This document shows, in pieces, positions 62,241 to 64,000 of a stretch of 64,000 bases of DNA. Numbering within the stretch: position 1 is the first letter of the stretch; each line of letters begins with the position of its first letter. Origin of the DNA: Saprospiraceae bacterium (GTDB lineage Bacteria > Bacteroidota > Bacteroidia > Chitinophagales > Saprospiraceae). The stretch is from assembly GCA_025055285.1 (NCBI GenBank), contig JANWXM010000015.1, positions 21,642 to 85,641 on the forward strand, given 5' to 3'. The notes under the pieces were generated by a model. That model saw only the letters and a list, made by a program, of their open reading frames with translations. It was not told the DNA's origin and did not search any database. The position numbers and the translations under genes are program-made.

Positions 62241-62972
62241 ATGAGAATAGGGCTGTTGGGCTATGGGAAAATGGGGCGCGCCGTTGAGGAGCGAGCACTA
62301 TTGCGCAATCACGAGATTGTATGGCGCATAGGTTGGTCCAATCGGGCCGAACTAACCCCTGAACGATTGCAAGAAGCCGACGTGGTGATTGAATTTAGCC
62401 GCCCAGAAGCGGCATTTGATAACGTTATTGCTTGCTTGTCAGCAGGGGTGGCTGTTGTCAGCGGCACAACGGGTTGGACAGACCAGCTTCCTCAGGCTGA
62501 ACAGTTTTGCCGTGAGCGCGGAGGGGCGCTATTGTGGTCGTCGAATTTTAGCATAGGTGTCAACTTATTTTTCGTCCTAAGCCAATACTTGGCTTGCTTA
62601 ATGGCCAATCGCGATGAATACAGCCCTTCTATTGAAGAGACTCATCATGTGCACAAGATAGATGCTCCAAGCGGCACCGCGCAGACGCTAGCAGAGGGAA
62701 TAGTAAGAAATGTACCGCGTATTCAGCGCTGGCAGCTCGCCATCGGCCAGCCCATGCCACCTGATACTCTATCAGTTACGGCCATTCGTCGCGGCGAGAT
62801 ATCGGGAATTCATGTTGTACGTTGGGACTCGAGCATTGACACAATAGAAATTCGACATATTGCGCATTCACGGGCGGGCTTTGCCGTGGGTGCTTTACTA
62901 GCTGCCGAGTGGCTAATAGGCAAAAAGGGTGTTTTTAACATGCGCGACGTTTTGAACCTAAATGTCCTATGA
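62241..62972 (+). CDS. dapB: 4-hydroxy-tetrahydrodipicolinate reductase
   Basis: NAD(P)H-dependent step of lysine/diaminopimelate synthesis. 243 residues. The Rossmann motif is IGLLGYGKMGRAVEERALL at the N-terminus; then VVIEFSRPEAAFDNVIACLS, GTTGWTDQLPQAE and SSNFSIGVNLFFVL. The catalytic EETHHVHKIDAPSGTAQTLA (His-His, Lys, SGTA) sits near residue 135, with IRRGEISGIHVVRWDS after it. The C-terminus (GALLAAEWLIGKKGVFNMRD) is typical. It overlaps the acetyltransferase gene by 4 nt (ATGA), so both are probably made from one transcript. Confidence 0.95.
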   Translation: MRIGLLGYGKMGRAVEERALLRNHEIVWRIGWSNRAELTPERLQEADVVIEFSRPEAAFDNVIACLSAGVAVVSGTTGWTDQLPQAEQFCRERGGALLWSSNFSIGVNLFFVLSQYLACLMANRDEYSPSIEETHHVHKIDAPSGTAQTLAEGIVRNVPRIQRWQLAIGQPMPPDTLSVTAIRRGEISGIHVVRWDSSIDTIEIRHIAHSRAGFAVGALLAAEWLIGKKGVFNMRDVLNLNVL

Positions 62973-63508
62973 AACTGGTCATTCGAAGGGTTCACGCCAA
63001 CGAACTACTCATTTTGCGCGACCTTGCAGAAAGCACTTTCCGGGAAGCCTGGCAAACACAAAACGATCCCGTACATTTCGAAGAGTATTGCCGCAAACAT
63101 TTTGCTCTAACACGCTTAGCCGCAGAGATGGCTGATCTACAGGCGGAGTTCTACTTTTCTCTTCTGAACGATAGGCCTGTGGCATATTTGAAGCTGAACC
63201 TAAACCGCACTCCCGGACAATTCGCTCGGTTTGAACAACCACTCTGGCCGGGTAGGGCTGTACAAATTGAGCGCATCTACGTAAGCAAGTTTTATCAGGG
63301 TCAGCGTATTGGCGAAAATCTTCTCGTCTTTGCTGAGAGACGCGGTCGCCAGTTGGATGCTGCGTGGCTATGGCTAAGTGTTTGGCAACGAGCACCTCGC
63401 GCAGTGCAATTTTATGAAAAGAACGGCTTCCATATTTTTGGTGAGGAGATCTTCTGGGTAGGCCGAGACCCTCAGATTGACTGGCTTATGCGCAAGCGTC
63501 TACTGTAG
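62969..63508 (+). CDS. GNAT-family N-acetyltransferase
   Basis: 179 residues. Typical GNAT layout: VIRRVHANELLILRDLAEST at the N-terminus, a central strand (AEFYFSLLNDRPVAYLKLNL), then QIERIYVSKFYQGQRIGENL with the acetyl-CoA pyrophosphate loop (Q/RxxGxG/A form QGQRIGE), and WLSVWQRAPRAVQFYEKNGF near residue 135-155. Related proteins acetylate polyamines or protein N-termini; the substrate here is unknown. It is translationally coupled to dapB, the only contextual clue. Confidence 0.9.
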   Translation: MKLVIRRVHANELLILRDLAESTFREAWQTQNDPVHFEEYCRKHFALTRLAAEMADLQAEFYFSLLNDRPVAYLKLNLNRTPGQFARFEQPLWPGRAVQIERIYVSKFYQGQRIGENLLVFAERRGRQLDAAWLWLSVWQRAPRAVQFYEKNGFHIFGEEIFWVGRDPQIDWLMRKRLL

Positions 63509-63771
63509 AAGAAAAACGCAAGTCATGCTCAACTGCAAGGTTGTGTAGTTTTGGTAAGTAAGCGCCTCCTCCCTGTGCTGATTCGTTCGCGTTTAAACGT
63601 AGAAGCCTCCTTGCGCTCTTTGCAGCCAGCAGCAGCCCATCATGGTACCCTGCGAAGGAGGACACCAAGCTTACTCGTGCAATTTTTGTAAAAAGGAGAG
63701 ACACTCTTACTGAACTTAAAGCCCTACTCTTTGAAAGACTAAGGGCTCTCTAGATGCCGCAGCTTACAACC
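63509..63771. other. intergenic region at the right edge
   Basis: A hairpin-forming stretch (AGCCCT at 63720 pairing with AGGGCT near 63742-63747) lies between the converging genes, without a clear T run. No gene is recognised; the minus-strand frame at 63486-63704 is taken as chance. Confidence 0.35.
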
Positions 63772-64000
63772 CTAGAGCAACTGCCGCACGCGGCGCACCA
63801 ACTCCACCGGCACCTCGAACAACTTGGCCACCTCCTCGTCGCTGCACGCCGGCTGCTTCTTCAAAAACGCCCGCAACACCGACAGTACCTCCTCCTCGCG
63901 GCCCTCTTTAAGGCCCTCCCTGTGGCCCTCCTTTCGGCCCTCCTCGCGACCTTTTTCCAAAATCTGCTCGTAGGTCGTCTTCGCTCGCTCCTCAAACGGC
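63772..64000 (-). CDS. Rpn/YhgA-like putative nuclease, C-terminal fragment cut by window end
   Basis: Only about the last 76 residues are in the window; the reading frame stays open to base 64000. The visible part ends ERAKTTYEQI, then a repetitive charged helix (KGREEGRKEGHREGLKEG), then a small helical domain (VLSVLRAFLKKQPACSDEEV ... VPVELVRRVRQLL). KEG-repeat tails followed by such a helix are common at the C-termini of Rpn/YhgA-like PD-(D/E)XK proteins (recombination-promoting nuclease, putative transposase), often present in many copies per genome. The catalytic domain would lie outside the window, so identity is provisional. Confidence 0.55.
   Translation of the reverse strand, partial: PFEERAKTTYEQILEKGREEGRKEGHREGLKEGREEEVLSVLRAFLKKQPACSDEEVAKLFEVPVELVRRVRQLL

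Overview
The window reads as a chromosomal segment of a member of the Bacteroidota, probably from the Saprospiria/Chitinophagia side of the phylum. That placement is an inference. It rests on Bacteroidota-type -7 elements (TAnnTTTG) in front of many genes, near absence of Shine-Dalgarno sequences, a TonB-dependent receptor with a carboxypeptidase-regulatory-like N-domain, a DUF4271 gene paired with a uroporphyrinogen-III synthase-like gene, a GYDIA-type GHMP kinase and a TrpB2-type tryptophan synthase beta chain. I recognised no rRNA, tRNA, CRISPR array, insertion sequence or prophage.

Layout. 0-12.6 kb: RsmI-like methylase, SRPBCC/GyrI-like membrane protein, rfbC, a secreted coiled-coil protein, an EF-G-like GTPase, a TM/TPR protein with rsmG and folC, and a TMTC-like membrane TPR protein. 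12.6-16.7 kb: a small Cys-rich secreted protein, then a ~970-base non-coding stretch with a cluster of DnaA-box-like 9-mers directly upstream of dnaB (a candidate oriC), then dnaB and serC. 17.1-20.8 kb: a PECR-like short-chain reductase, a secreted protein, pdxH and an APC permease. 21.1-25.8 kb is the clearest accessory region: a membrane protein, a 94-residue orphan, a large SEFIR-STAND-TPR protein and a HepT/MntA (HEPN/nucleotidyltransferase) toxin-antitoxin pair. 26.1-39.8 kb: FabH-like synthase, a Dna2-like nuclease-helicase, a cytidylate-kinase-like protein, an SUMF1-type secreted protein, a lipoprotein, NadM-Nudix, purA, DUF4271/hemD, recN and DUF486. 39.9-51.8 kb: TonB receptor, selD, thioredoxin-like protein, aroA, GHMP kinase, two tandem di-haem cytochrome c peroxidase lipoproteins, a secreted protein and a thiolase. 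52-64 kb: acyl-CoA dehydrogenase, PKD-like and ATP-grasp proteins, TrpB2, XerD, RNase R, dapB, a GNAT acetyltransferase and a truncated Rpn/YhgA-like nuclease C-terminus at the right edge.

How genes work together. Most of the window is housekeeping metabolism (folate, serine, pyridoxal phosphate, NAD, purine, tetrapyrrole, aromatic amino acid, lysine/diaminopimelate and fatty acid genes) plus replication, recombination and RNA processing (dnaB, xerD, recN, rnr). The accessory block at 21-26 kb combines an immune-type signalling ATPase with a type VII toxin-antitoxin pair and is the best candidate for a defence function. Several genes have the -7 element exactly 4-5 nt before the start codon, which predicts leaderless mRNAs.
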